NCBI GenBank assembly: GCA_002315325.1
Contig: DCGU01000100.1
Coordinates: forward strand, 1 to 19,685
Origin: Clostridiales bacterium UBA1770
GTDB lineage: Bacteria > Bacillota > Clostridia > Oscillospirales > CAG-272
Reading direction: 5' to 3'
Length of the DNA: 19,685 nt
The position numbers were made by a program, and so were the translations under genes. The notes below the pieces were generated by a model that was not told where the DNA came from, searched no databases, and was given only the letters and a program-made list of their open reading frames with translations. Numbering within the stretch: position 1 is the first letter of the stretch; every line of letters starts with the position of its first letter. Below are positions 1 to 7,399 of the stretch, in pieces.

Positions 1-862
1 AAAACATGGATAATTGTTCTGTTTGAACGGGATATTCATCCAAATACTGCATTAATTGATGCGGATCATAAATGATACCGGACTCGGCACATCGCGTTTG
101 GAATATATGCCAAAGGGCTTTTTCGTTGGGGGACGGGCACTCGTACGCATTGCCGAACGTATGAATATACCGCTCTTTCATCCCCGGAAAATGCTCGTCT
201 AATTTTTGGTAAAAGTATTCGCGGTCACCCTCGCGCAGCGTCACGCCGAACCCGAAATTCATGATGCCGTAAACGCCGGCGTCAATGCAGTAATCCAATA
301 TGCCGTTCAGATTTTCTGCGGTGTCATTGATAAACGGCAGGATGGGGCAGAGCCATACGATGGTCGGAATACCGCGCCTGCGGCATTCTTTCAGTACCTC
401 ATACCGTCTGTGCGTCGTACATACGTGCGGCTCAATGATACGGCATAAATCTTCGTCATAGGTTGTCAGCGTGATTTGCACAACGGCTTTGGTGTGTCGG
501 TTGATTTGTTCAATCAAATCCATGTCGCGCAAAATCAAATCCGATTTTGTAATCAACGTGACACCGCAATTGTAACGGTCGATAATCTCCAACGATTGGC
601 GTGTCAGTTCCAGTTTGGCTTCACAGTGCATGTAGGGGTCGCACATGGAACCCGTGCCGACCATACACGGCTTTCGTTTGCGCCGCAGGGCGTCTTCCAA
701 CAATGCCGGCGCATTGATTTTAACGGCAATATCTTCAAAGTCATGGTCCATACCGTAACAAGTCGAGCGGCTGTCGCAGTATATGCAGCCGTGTGTACAC
801 CCGCGGTATAGGTTCATGCCGTTTCGTGCGGATAATATGCTTTTGGCTTCTATCGTATGCAT
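1..862 (-). CDS. SPL-family radical SAM protein (nearly complete, 3' end off the window)
   Basis: Reading the minus strand from the ATG at 862 gives an uninterrupted frame of 287 codons to the window edge. The radical SAM cluster motif C22-T-H-G-C26-I-Y-C29 is near the N-terminus, preceded by an RNGMNLYRGC stretch. Later motifs include GTGSMCDPY, LITKSDLILRD and WLCPILPFINDT, all typical of the spore-photoproduct-lyase-like (SPL/Rv2578c type) radical SAM family. The visible end, EQLSMF, resembles the usual C-terminus of the family, so the stop codon should lie just beyond base 1. The family binds a 4Fe-4S cluster and cleaves S-adenosylmethionine; the substrate of this subgroup is not established, and it should not be called a true spore photoproduct lyase. 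A purine-rich AAGGA lies about 14 bases upstream of the start, which is far for an RBS. Two + strand reading frames in this span are shadows. Confidence 0.9.
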   Translation of the reverse strand, partial: MHTIEAKSILSARNGMNLYRGCTHGCIYCDSRSTCYGMDHDFEDIAVKINAPALLEDALRRKRKPCMVGTGSMCDPYMHCEAKLELTRQSLEIIDRYNCGVTLITKSDLILRDMDLIEQINRHTKAVVQITLTTYDEDLCRIIEPHVCTTHRRYEVLKECRRRGIPTIVWLCPILPFINDTAENLNGILDYCIDAGVYGIMNFGFGVTLREGDREYFYQKLDEHFPGMKERYIHTFGNAYECPSPNEKALWHIFQTRCAESGIIYDPHQLMQYLDEYPVQTEQLSMF

Positions 863-878
863 AGGGTTATCACGAGTC

Positions 879-897
879 CTTACGTAAGCAGTACGTA
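879..897. promoter_or_regulatory. Palindromic TACGTA boxes in the SPL-gene leader
   Basis: A perfect 10-bp palindrome CTTACGTAAG (879-888) contains a first TACGTA (881-886). A second TACGTA lies at 892-897. The two boxes are 11 bp apart centre to centre, about one helical turn, and sit between the probable -10 and the start codon of the SPL-family gene. This is where a dimeric repressor could bind. It is inference from symmetry only. Confidence 0.35.
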
Positions 898-898
898 T

Positions 899-927
899 AT
901 CTTGCCACAAAACCATTCGTTTGTCAA
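899..927 (-). promoter_or_regulatory. Probable promoter of the SPL-family gene
   Basis: On the minus strand a perfect TTGACA -35 (922-927) is followed after 17 bases by CAAGAT (899-904), a weak -10. The placement, about 40 bases before the start codon, fits. The -35 is convincing and the -10 is not; AAGATA one base further is an alternative. Confidence 0.45.
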
Positions 928-951
928 GTTGTCGATTGCACGCCTCGCGTC

Positions 952-980
952 TTGCATATTCCGGTGCGTTGTGATATGAT
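952..980 (+). promoter_or_regulatory. Promoter of the rhodanese-YfcC operon
   Basis: TTGCAT (952-957), a 17-base spacer and TATGAT (975-980) form a good sigma-A-type promoter about 38 bases ahead of the start codon at 1018. It is divergent from the SPL-gene promoter. A short tandem repeat GTAAC-GTAAC (996-1005) lies between it and the RBS. Confidence 0.7.
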
Positions 981-1017
981 TATACTATTCTTAAAGTAAC
1001 GTAACGTGAGGATAATG

Positions 1018-1338
1018 ATGGCAGACAAAACTTTTCAGCAAATTACACAGCAAGAAGCCAAACGTCTTATGGACACCGCAACGGATTTTGTAATCGTGGA
1101 TGCGCGTGAGGAAGAGGAGTTTATTTACGGTCATATTCCGGATGCCGTTTGTATGCCGCATCTTGAAACCGAAGAACTGGCTCCCACTGTTTTGCCGGAT
1201 AAAAACCAAATGATATTGATTTATTGCCGCAGCGGCCGACGCAGCAAAATTGCCGCGCAGGTGTTGGTTGATATGGGATATACCGACGTTCGCGAATTCG
1301 GCGGTATCATAGATTGGCCGTACGAAAAGGAAGTGTAA
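1018..1338 (+). CDS. Single-domain rhodanese-like protein
   Basis: This is a 106-residue single rhodanese domain with no signal peptide, so it is probably cytoplasmic. It has the fold's usual order: VIVDARE near residues 25-31, EFIYGHIPDA near 34-43, and the active-site loop C70-R-S-G-R-R-S with the persulfide-forming cysteine, followed by a helix and DVREFGGI near the end. Such proteins carry sulfane sulfur as a cysteine persulfide; the acceptor here is unknown. The ATG at 1018 is preferred because GTGAGG (1006-1011) stands 6 bases upstream; an ATG at 1015 and a GTG at 1006 are in the same frame but fit the RBS less well. It is followed after 36 bases by the YfcC-family carrier with no terminator between, so the two are probably co-transcribed. 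No functional link between them is evident. Confidence 0.92.
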   Translation: MADKTFQQITQQEAKRLMDTATDFVIVDAREEEEFIYGHIPDAVCMPHLETEELAPTVLPDKNQMILIYCRSGRRSKIAAQVLVDMGYTDVREFGGIIDWPYEKEV

Positions 1339-1374
1339 CGGTACAACGTTCGATAATGCAAAAAGGAGTTTTTT

Positions 1375-2790
1375 ATGAACGAACAGACACAGACAGGCAG
1401 TGAAAATGGCGGTTTTTCCATCGGTGCCAAATCGTTTTTGATTTCTCTCGGCGTCATTTTTGCACTGATGGTTGCCGCATTTGTTTTGGCCATTACCGTG
1501 CCCGGCGGACAGTATGCCCGTATTGTCAACGAGGCAGGCAACACCGTGATTGATACGGCGGGTGGGTTTACGAGCGTACAGGGCGGCATCCCGTTCTGGA
1601 AATGGATCCTTTCCCCGTTCCTGGTACTCGGCGCACAGGGAAACAGTCTTCTGATAGCCATTATTGCTTTTCTTTTGGTTATCGGCGGCGCCTTCACCGC
1701 GCTCGACCGCTGCGGGCTTTTGAAATATATGCTCCTGACCATTGCCAATAAGTTCGGTGCATCACGCTACAAACTCATGGCCGTCGTTACGTTCTTTTTT
1801 ATGGCGATGGGATCGCTTGCCGGCTCGTTTGAGGAATGTGTGCCGCTGGTGCCGATTGTCGTTTCTCTTGCCGTGGCACTCGGTTGGGATGCCGTGACCG
1901 GCTTTGCCATGTGTTTGTTATCCGCCGGATGCGGTTTTGCCGCCGGCGTCATGAATCCCTTTTCGGTCGGTGTCGCACAAAAACTGGCCGGATTGCCCAT
2001 GTTCTCCGGTGTTTGGTACCGTGCCGTTGCTTTTGTTTTAATCTATGCGCTGCTGTTTTTCGTGATTTATCGCCATGCGAAAAAGGTCGAGCGCCCGGTA
2101 GCCGATTACGAGACGGAATACGTCTACGATGCCAAAAAGAGCAGGGCACTCGGTGCGTTTGCAGGCATTCTTTGCGTCGGCCTGCTTGTCGTCATCAGTT
2201 CCACGTTCTTGACGTTTTTGCAGGACTACACGATGATTATCATCGCCGTCATGTTTTTGGTGGCCGGTGTCGTTTCCACGCTGTTGACCGGGGAGACCGT
2301 CCCGGGACTTTGCAAAGCGTTCGGCAAAGGTGTTCTCGGTATGCTGCCTGCCATTTTGATGATATTGATGGCGTCCTCCATCAAATTTATTTTGGAAGAG
2401 GCCAAGGTGTTGGATACCATTCTCCACGCTGCCATTGAAAAGGCCGGCACGTTGCCCGGTTGGGCCGTCATCCTATTTGTTTATCTACTTGTATTGGTGA
2501 TGAATTTCTTCGTGGCCTCCGGTTCCGCCAAGGCGTTTATGATTGTGCCGCTGATTGTGCCGCTGGCAGGTGTGTTCAATATTCCCGCACAATTGTGCGT
2601 GATGGCATATGCCTTCGGCGACGGCTTTTCCAACGTATTTTATCCAACCAATGCGGCGCTGCTGCTGGGCCTCAATTTGTGCGGTATCGGGTACGGCACC
2701 TGGGTGAAATGGAGCTGGAAATTCCAACTTTGCAATTTAATTTTAACGAGCGGGTTGCTGTTATTGGGGCTCGCTATCGGATATTGTTAA
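1375..2790 (+). CDS. YfcC/DcuC-superfamily membrane carrier
   Basis: This 471-residue polytopic membrane protein has about 12 hydrophobic segments, the first near residues 20-45 ending in a VPGGQY turn. Family hallmarks are an acidic GSFEECVPLVPI segment around residues 145-156, GFAAGVMNPFSVG around 183-195, and a late FVASGSAKAFMIVPL region. These match YfcC-type members of the C4-dicarboxylate carrier superfamily (Pfam DcuC). Homologs are thought to move anions or amino acids, but the substrate of YfcC proteins is not settled, and nothing in the sequence decides it. A strong RBS (AAGGAG) sits 7 bases before the ATG. It is the last gene of the operon with the rhodanese and ends at a clear terminator. 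A 200-residue + frame and several - frames inside it are shadows. Confidence 0.9.
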   Translation: MNEQTQTGSENGGFSIGAKSFLISLGVIFALMVAAFVLAITVPGGQYARIVNEAGNTVIDTAGGFTSVQGGIPFWKWILSPFLVLGAQGNSLLIAIIAFLLVIGGAFTALDRCGLLKYMLLTIANKFGASRYKLMAVVTFFFMAMGSLAGSFEECVPLVPIVVSLAVALGWDAVTGFAMCLLSAGCGFAAGVMNPFSVGVAQKLAGLPMFSGVWYRAVAFVLIYALLFFVIYRHAKKVERPVADYETEYVYDAKKSRALGAFAGILCVGLLVVISSTFLTFLQDYTMIIIAVMFLVAGVVSTLLTGETVPGLCKAFGKGVLGMLPAILMILMASSIKFILEEAKVLDTILHAAIEKAGTLPGWAVILFVYLLVLVMNFFVASGSAKAFMIVPLIVPLAGVFNIPAQLCVMAYAFGDGFSNVFYPTNAALLLGLNLCGIGYGTWVKWSWKFQLCNLILTSGLLLLGLAIGYC

Positions 2791-2795
2791 CAACA

Positions 2796-2824
2796 AAAAG
2801 GGCTGAAGTGTTTCAGCCCTTTTC
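2796..2824 (+). terminator. Rho-independent terminator after the YfcC gene
   Basis: A perfect 12-bp stem (AAAAGGGCTGAA, 2796-2807) pairs with 2812-2823 across a 4-base loop, and the right arm ends in a T run. It lies 5 bases after the stop codon. Confidence 0.9.
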
Positions 2825-2827
2825 TTA

Positions 2828-2856
2828 TTGTCATATCATCTATGAAATGATATAAT
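2828..2856 (+). promoter_or_regulatory. Promoter with an overlapping dyad upstream of the GH95-like gene
   Basis: TTGTCA (2828-2833), a 17-base spacer and a perfect TATAAT (2851-2856) form a near-consensus sigma-A promoter. The spacer and the -10 are covered by an inverted repeat, ATATCAT (2833-2839) and ATGATAT (2847-2853), separated by 7 bases. A repressor bound there would block the promoter. A second dyad, CATCA-ATA-TGATG (2906-2918), lies in the leader just before the RBS. Confidence 0.8.
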
Positions 2857-2940
2857 AGTGTATCGGTTCACTCTTTGTGACGGCAACGAACAGCAGCCGT
2901 TTTATCATCAATATGATGCTTAGAAAAAAGGGGAATGGCG

Positions 2941-5421
2941 ATGAAAAATGCCATAATTGACGCAAAAAACGTTAAAACAACGGACATTTTACCCAAGCAC
3001 GATTTATTCTTCGGCTCACCGTTTACAGACCCGATGGCGGGTATCCCCATGGGGGACGGCGATACCGGCTCGTTGTTTTGGCTGTCGGAAGACACACTCC
3101 ATATCAACCTGAACAAAACGGATTTGTGGGATATGACCACGCGGGACAGCGATGTCTATTGCTCCGGCGAGGAAGAAAATTTGACCTGTCTGCGTCACGG
3201 CGGAGAACTGTCTGTAAAGTTCCCGTGCCCGGCATTTGAAATGCTGTATCAAAAGCGGTTCGAACAGCGCCTGTCCTTAAAAGATGCGACGGCAAGGTTG
3301 ACGTCCGAAACGGCTTTTTCAAACGTGGAAGCGCACCTGTTCTGCTCCAACGAAGCGCACGTTTCCGTTTTGGAATGTGCATTCACGGCGCAGGATGCGT
3401 CGGCCTTGACGGTGCAATTGTCCCGCTGGGGCAGCCGCAATTTGTGGCGTTGGTATTCCCAAGGGCTCGGTAATATGCAGGCCGGGCTTGACGGCACGGA
3501 AGCCCTTGCGAACGGCAGCCGCCTGTACGTCCGTCAAAGTTTAAACGGTACGGACTTTTGTTTGGCCGCACACGTTGTATTGCAGGAAAAGGCTGTGTCT
3601 GCTGTCGTCAATCGGCATACCGCGGCCATGACGCTCCCCGCAACCACAGCGCATCGCTTGACGGTTTACTACTGTATTTGCACGGGCAATGACACGGCAG
3701 CGGCACAGGCAAACTGCGACGCCGCCCTGGACTGCGCTGTAGCGGCCGGTGTTGCATCGCTTTACGAAAAGCACGTGCGGGATTGGGCCGCATACTGGAA
3801 TAAGAGCTTTGTTTCCATTGCCGACGATTATCAGGAAAACCTTTATTATTTGGACCTGTACTACGCCAATTGCCAGCTGCACGGCAAATACCCGCCGCAT
3901 TTCACCTGCGGCCTTTGGGGCTTCTATCACGACTATATTCCGTGGACCTATTATTTCTTCTACAATATGCAGCATATGTTCGCACCGTTGGATGCGGCCG
4001 GGCACGGTGAACTGGGGCGCGTTTATTATGATATGCGCAAAAATCAATTGCCGATTGCCCGAAAGGCGGCGAAAGCCATTTGGAATGCCGATGGCGCCTT
4101 TTATCACGACGTGACGGATTTTACCGGCCGTTGTGCCGAATACGACAGTTCCAACGCAACCCCCGGCGCACAAATTGCCATGGCCATGTGGAAACATTAC
4201 CGCTTTTGCGGTGACGAACAGTTTTTACAAAACGTTGCCTTGCCGGTAATGACGGCAACGGCAGATTTCTATCTTTCCATGCTGAAAAAAGAGGATGACG
4301 GCCTGTATCATTTGTACAACACGTCTGCCTACGAGGCCAATCCGCGGCTGAAAGACAGTATCACCGATATGGTGATGATACGCGCCCTGTTCGGTGCATT
4401 GCTGCAGGTGTCAGGCCTTGAAAACGAGGCGCAGTACCGTGACGTTGCAACGCATCTGCCCGCATGGACGGAGGTGCCGCTGGATGACGGTGACCTTGTC
4501 GACGGCGTATTCGGTTGGGGCCTTGCCAAGGGGCAAAAACCGATTGGCAGCGGTATGGTATTATCGACGGGATTTGATGCAAACGGAAAAACCAAACGCA
4601 AAATGCACGGCAATGCCGCTCTGGCCGAATACGGGTTCCCCGACGTTGAGTTATCTTTGCTGTACCCCGGCGGGGTGGCGGGTTTGAAAGACAAGGGAAC
4701 GCAGCTGTTTGACGATTTGTGCAATCAGATTCGTCTGCATGACAAATGCGGCTGCATGCAGTGGTGTATGACGTCGCTGTATATGGCCCGTATGGGGATG
4801 GCTGCCGAACTCAAAGATTTTGTGCAGGCTTGTATTTCCCAATGGGTCATCTATGCCAACGGGATGAACTCGGAAAATCCGCGGGAAGAGGCACTCGATT
4901 TAAACAAGTATTATACACCGGAAGAAGTGCATTCGCACAAGAAATTCCGTATGCGCGCCTATCCGTTCCGTCATTTCGATATGGAAATGCTGCCGATTTT
5001 GGCAGCGGCCACCAATGAAGCACTGTTGCAGAGTTATGACGGCGTCCTGCGCATCTGCCCCGCAACGTTGCCGACCGATCCCGTGTCCTTCCGTTTGTAC
5101 GCCGAGGGCGGATTCCGTGTGGATGCTTCGGTAACGCAGGAAGACTGCTGCGTGTCCGTTTCGTCTTTGCGCGGGGAAGATTTTGTGATAACGCTCCCCG
5201 AACGCTTTACGCAGTCTATGCTGACGGTTTCTGCAACTGCCGCATTCTGCGCCTTTGTTTGGCAGGGGGATTTGCTTTCGGTTACGGGTTTGCCGCAGGG
5301 ACAAACGTTGACGATTACCACCGGCGCGGCCCTTGCTGCCCCGGCACCGGCCGTGCCGAATGCCGCGGAAAAAGTCTGCGGTACGTCAGTGCTTGGTTCC
5401 GCTTCTCTTTGGACAGAATAA
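2941..5421 (+). CDS. GH95-like / DUF5703-type glycoside hydrolase, cytoplasmic
   Basis: This 826-residue protein has an N-terminal beta-sandwich-like part, with GIPMGDGDTG at 34-43 and NKTDLWD at 58-64, followed by a long helical part of (alpha/alpha)6-barrel character. Landmarks there are CGLWGFYHDYIPWTYY near residue 322, EYDSSNATPG and DDGLYHLYNTSAYE. This order matches GH95-like enzymes, in which known members cleave alpha-L-fucosides or alpha-L-galactosides; the exact specificity cannot be read from the sequence. No signal peptide is present, so it should act inside the cell on imported oligosaccharides. The ATG at 2941 is chosen because AAAAGGGG ends 7 bases before it; an ATG at 2935 would touch the RBS. 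It is monocistronic, with its own promoter and a terminator shared with the convergent MFS-type gene. Confidence 0.8.
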   Translation: MKNAIIDAKNVKTTDILPKHDLFFGSPFTDPMAGIPMGDGDTGSLFWLSEDTLHINLNKTDLWDMTTRDSDVYCSGEEENLTCLRHGGELSVKFPCPAFEMLYQKRFEQRLSLKDATARLTSETAFSNVEAHLFCSNEAHVSVLECAFTAQDASALTVQLSRWGSRNLWRWYSQGLGNMQAGLDGTEALANGSRLYVRQSLNGTDFCLAAHVVLQEKAVSAVVNRHTAAMTLPATTAHRLTVYYCICTGNDTAAAQANCDAALDCAVAAGVASLYEKHVRDWAAYWNKSFVSIADDYQENLYYLDLYYANCQLHGKYPPHFTCGLWGFYHDYIPWTYYFFYNMQHMFAPLDAAGHGELGRVYYDMRKNQLPIARKAAKAIWNADGAFYHDVTDFTGRCAEYDSSNATPGAQIAMAMWKHYRFCGDEQFLQNVALPVMTATADFYLSMLKKEDDGLYHLYNTSAYEANPRLKDSITDMVMIRALFGALLQVSGLENEAQYRDVATHLPAWTEVPLDDGDLVDGVFGWGLAKGQKPIGSGMVLSTGFDANGKTKRKMHGNAALAEYGFPDVELSLLYPGGVAGLKDKGTQLFDDLCNQIRLHDKCGCMQWCMTSLYMARMGMAAELKDFVQACISQWVIYANGMNSENPREEALDLNKYYTPEEVHSHKKFRMRAYPFRHFDMEMLPILAAATNEALLQSYDGVLRICPATLPTDPVSFRLYAEGGFRVDASVTQEDCCVSVSSLRGEDFVITLPERFTQSMLTVSATAAFCAFVWQGDLLSVTGLPQGQTLTITTGAALAAPAPAVPNAAEKVCGTSVLGSASLWTE

Positions 5422-5424
5422 AAT

Positions 5425-5453
5425 ACGGGCGCCTGCGTTTGGCAGGCGCCCGT
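5425..5453. terminator. Bidirectional terminator between convergent genes
   Basis: A perfect 12-bp GC-rich stem, ACGGGCGCCTGC (5425-5436) with its complement (5442-5453), has a 5-base loop. A T run follows on the + strand and a T-rich stretch follows on the - strand. It lies 3 bases after the GH95-like stop codon and 5 bases beyond the MFS-type stop codon. Confidence 0.9.
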
Positions 5454-5458
5454 TTTAC

Positions 5459-6766
5459 TTATGCGTTGGGTTCCAATTGTTTTTTGAAAATGAAAATGTA
5501 GGCGGCAATCAATAGTTCAATCACACCGCACAGGAACAGCAGCCACGGCATACCGCCCACGTAGGTGTAGCCGAAAGCAGTAAAGGAAAACGTTTTGGCT
5601 GCGGCGTGGAAGAACGACGCAAAGAGCGTGCCGCACAACGCACCGATCTGTACAACGATTTGGGAGAACGACGAATAACAGGTTCTGTTGGTGTCCGGCA
5701 TATTGATGTAGGGGAAATTGGCAAAAATAACGTTGTGACCGACACCGGCAAAATGCTGCGGCAGGCGAACCAAACAAATGAGTAGGATATATTTGTCGGG
5801 TTGTACGAACCCGTACAGAATTTGCAGCGGACCGACAATCAGCATGCACATGGCAAAGACGGAAAACCAGGAATACCTGTCAATCTTGCGTCGCCAATAC
5901 GTCATAAACAGCGGGAAGAAGATGCTGTATGCCAGAATGATGACGTTGTAAAAGACGTAGGAAATGTGAATGGTATCCAGCAGGTAAAACGTAAGGGAAG
6001 AACCGTAAAGGCTTTCCGCAAATTGGAACAGCAGCATGATGACCATGGTCATCATAAACTTGCGGTTGCGAACCGGTACGGAAAAGATATCCGAAAGCCG
6101 CGGGGCGTGAATTAACGGATATTCAACCTCGTGCGGGATCAATAGACAAATGACGTCAATTAATCCCAAAATGAACGCCACGTAGCGCATGGTGACGATA
6201 AAGGACAACTGACGCTCCGCCATTTCCGCCAATGCGTCGGAAATGACACCGGATAAGAGCACCAGGATGCCGGCAATCAGGGCGGCGAAGAATTGCGAAA
6301 AGGACAAATAATAGGAGCGGATATTGTCCGGCATAAACTTGATATGCCATGCCGCATAGCCTGCCGTGGCAAAGACGTTGAACAGATTGGCAAAAAACGT
6401 GATGATAATGAGTCCCGTCATTCTGCCCGTGTTATCTGTCACCAGTTTCGGCAGGATGGTGAGAACAACGAATATTAAAAAATAATACAGGAACTTGCAA
6501 ACGCCCAGTATCCAACGTCTGCGTTTGAAATGCGTCAGCAGTTCCGGAGCAAACAGGACCAGCATACCGGCGATGGAGGGCACAAAGCCGAGAATCGTGA
6601 CGTTGACGATATCCATGCCGTATCCGCTCAAAAAACCGGTGTAGAAAATGCCTGCGGTAAAATATAAAAGCGACGTGCTGATACACAGCGATATCAGCAT
6701 GCATAATCGTCCGCGTGCCTCGGGGTCGCGTATGTTAAACGCGTCTTTAAAACGTATTTTTTCCAT
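5459..6766 (-). CDS. MFS-type transporter, probable glycan/oligosaccharide importer
   Basis: This 435-residue protein has about 12 hydrophobic segments in two halves split by a charged loop (HEVEYPLIHAPRLSD, near residues 210-224). A basic FKRRRW turn after the second or third segment resembles the cytoplasmic 2-3 loop of major facilitator proteins, and YWRRKIDRYSW is its counterpart in the second half. Aromatic and polar motifs such as GYAAWHIKF and YYLSFSQFF line the first half. The substrate is unknown; its place between two intracellular glycosidase loci suggests oligosaccharide or glycoside uptake, which is inference. The RBS is weak (AGAAAGAAG about 13 bases from the ATG). Its promoter mirrors that of the divergent acidic-protein gene, so the two may be co-regulated. 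Confidence 0.8.
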   Translation of the reverse strand: MEKIRFKDAFNIRDPEARGRLCMLISLCISTSLLYFTAGIFYTGFLSGYGMDIVNVTILGFVPSIAGMLVLFAPELLTHFKRRRWILGVCKFLYYFLIFVVLTILPKLVTDNTGRMTGLIIITFFANLFNVFATAGYAAWHIKFMPDNIRSYYLSFSQFFAALIAGILVLLSGVISDALAEMAERQLSFIVTMRYVAFILGLIDVICLLIPHEVEYPLIHAPRLSDIFSVPVRNRKFMMTMVIMLLFQFAESLYGSSLTFYLLDTIHISYVFYNVIILAYSIFFPLFMTYWRRKIDRYSWFSVFAMCMLIVGPLQILYGFVQPDKYILLICLVRLPQHFAGVGHNVIFANFPYINMPDTNRTCYSSFSQIVVQIGALCGTLFASFFHAAAKTFSFTAFGYTYVGGMPWLLFLCGVIELLIAAYIFIFKKQLEPNA

Positions 6767-6804
6767 TCTATATGATAGCTTCTTTCTGTATGATAACGTC
6801 CACT

Positions 6805-6833
6805 ATTGTATCACAATAAATTAGGGATTGCAA
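6805..6833 (-). promoter_or_regulatory. Promoter of the MFS-type gene with an operator-like dyad
   Basis: On the minus strand TTGCAA (6828-6833), a 17-base spacer and TACAAT (6805-6810) form the promoter. The inverted repeat TATTGT-N3-ACAATA (6804-6818) lies over the -10. In the 5' untranslated region TATCATA occurs twice (near 6790-6796 and 6771-6777). Confidence 0.8.
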
Positions 6834-6855
6834 GGCGGATTTTGGCACAAGAGGA

Positions 6856-6884
6856 TTGCAAAAGTGCGTTTATTGTTGTACAAT
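6856..6884 (+). promoter_or_regulatory. Promoter of the acidic-protein gene with the same dyad
   Basis: TTGCAA (6856-6861), a 17-base spacer and TACAAT (6879-6884) form the promoter. The inverted repeat TATTGT-N3-ACAATA (6871-6885) lies over the -10. It is the mirror image of the promoter at 6805-6833 about a centre at 6844.5. Confidence 0.8.
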
Positions 6885-6919
6885 AATACCAATGATACTT
6901 AGGATTGAGGTGCGACGGT

Positions 6920-7348
6920 ATGCCGGATGATTTTGACTTCTTTATTCCCGAATTGACACCGGAGCAGTTGGCTGCTTTGGACACGGAAGAAGATGAGGAC
7001 GAAGAAACCGAAGAAGAGGACGAAGACGAAGAATTGACGGAAATCTATGAGGATGAGGACGACGAAAAGGAAGAAAAATTCGCCGAACCCAAAGCCTGGA
7101 AGAATGCCAAGGCGTCTGCCCCCGCCGAGAAGAAAAAAACGGTGTCTGCCGCAGCGCCGCAATCTGCGTCCGTCGTGCCGGATTTTGCCGTGGACATTGA
7201 TGCCGATAACGATGAAGAAACCGATGCCGATTATGATGCGGAATGCGACGGGGAAGACGAAGAGGACGATGACGATGACAGTGCATCTGTTATGCCGGAC
7301 GTTCCCGTTGAAAAGGAAGCCGTTTTCGATATGTCGCAATTCATGTAA
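6920..7348 (+). CDS. Highly acidic protein of unknown function
   Basis: I do not recognise a family. It has 142 residues, with 57 Asp/Glu (about 40%) against 9 Lys and no Arg. Two acidic blocks (about residues 21-56 and 92-120) are joined by a Lys/Ala/Pro-rich linker (57-87). The ends are different: an N-terminal amphipathic stretch (FFIPELTPEQLAAL) and a hydrophobic tail (AVFDMSQFM), which look like short binding motifs. No transmembrane segment or signal peptide is present. It is probably largely disordered between the ends. The ATG at 6920 follows GAGGTG by 7 bases; the upstream in-frame TTG at 6905 would include the RBS and is not used. It has its own strong promoter and terminator, so expression may be high. 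Nucleic-acid mimicry or a charged chaperone/scaffold role is possible, but unproven. Confidence 0.8.
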   Translation: MPDDFDFFIPELTPEQLAALDTEEDEDEETEEEDEDEELTEIYEDEDDEKEEKFAEPKAWKNAKASAPAEKKKTVSAAAPQSASVVPDFAVDIDADNDEETDADYDAECDGEDEEDDDDDSASVMPDVPVEKEAVFDMSQFM

Positions 7349-7365
7349 ATTGCAGCAAAAATAAC

Positions 7366-7393
7366 AAAATGCCGACCGAACAGTCGGCATTTT
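7366..7393. terminator. Bidirectional terminator between convergent genes
   Basis: A perfect 11-bp stem, AAAATGCCGAC (7366-7376) with 7383-7393, has a 6-base loop and A/T-rich flanks on both sides. It serves the acidic-protein gene (+) and the sialidase-like gene (-), whose stop codon is 7 bases away. Confidence 0.9.
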
Positions 7394-7399
7394 GCATTT

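Noticed and set aside
206..811. Two + strand frames of 80 and 111 residues near the window start
   Set aside because: They oppose the SPL-family radical SAM gene, whose frame and motifs are clear.
1836..2438. A 200-residue Cys/Arg-rich + frame within the YfcC gene
   Set aside because: It is an out-of-frame reading of a membrane-protein gene; the composition is typical of such shadows.
3541..4197. A 218-residue - strand frame inside the GH95-like gene
   Set aside because: It is antisense to a well-supported coding region, with no RBS, promoter or recognisable motif.
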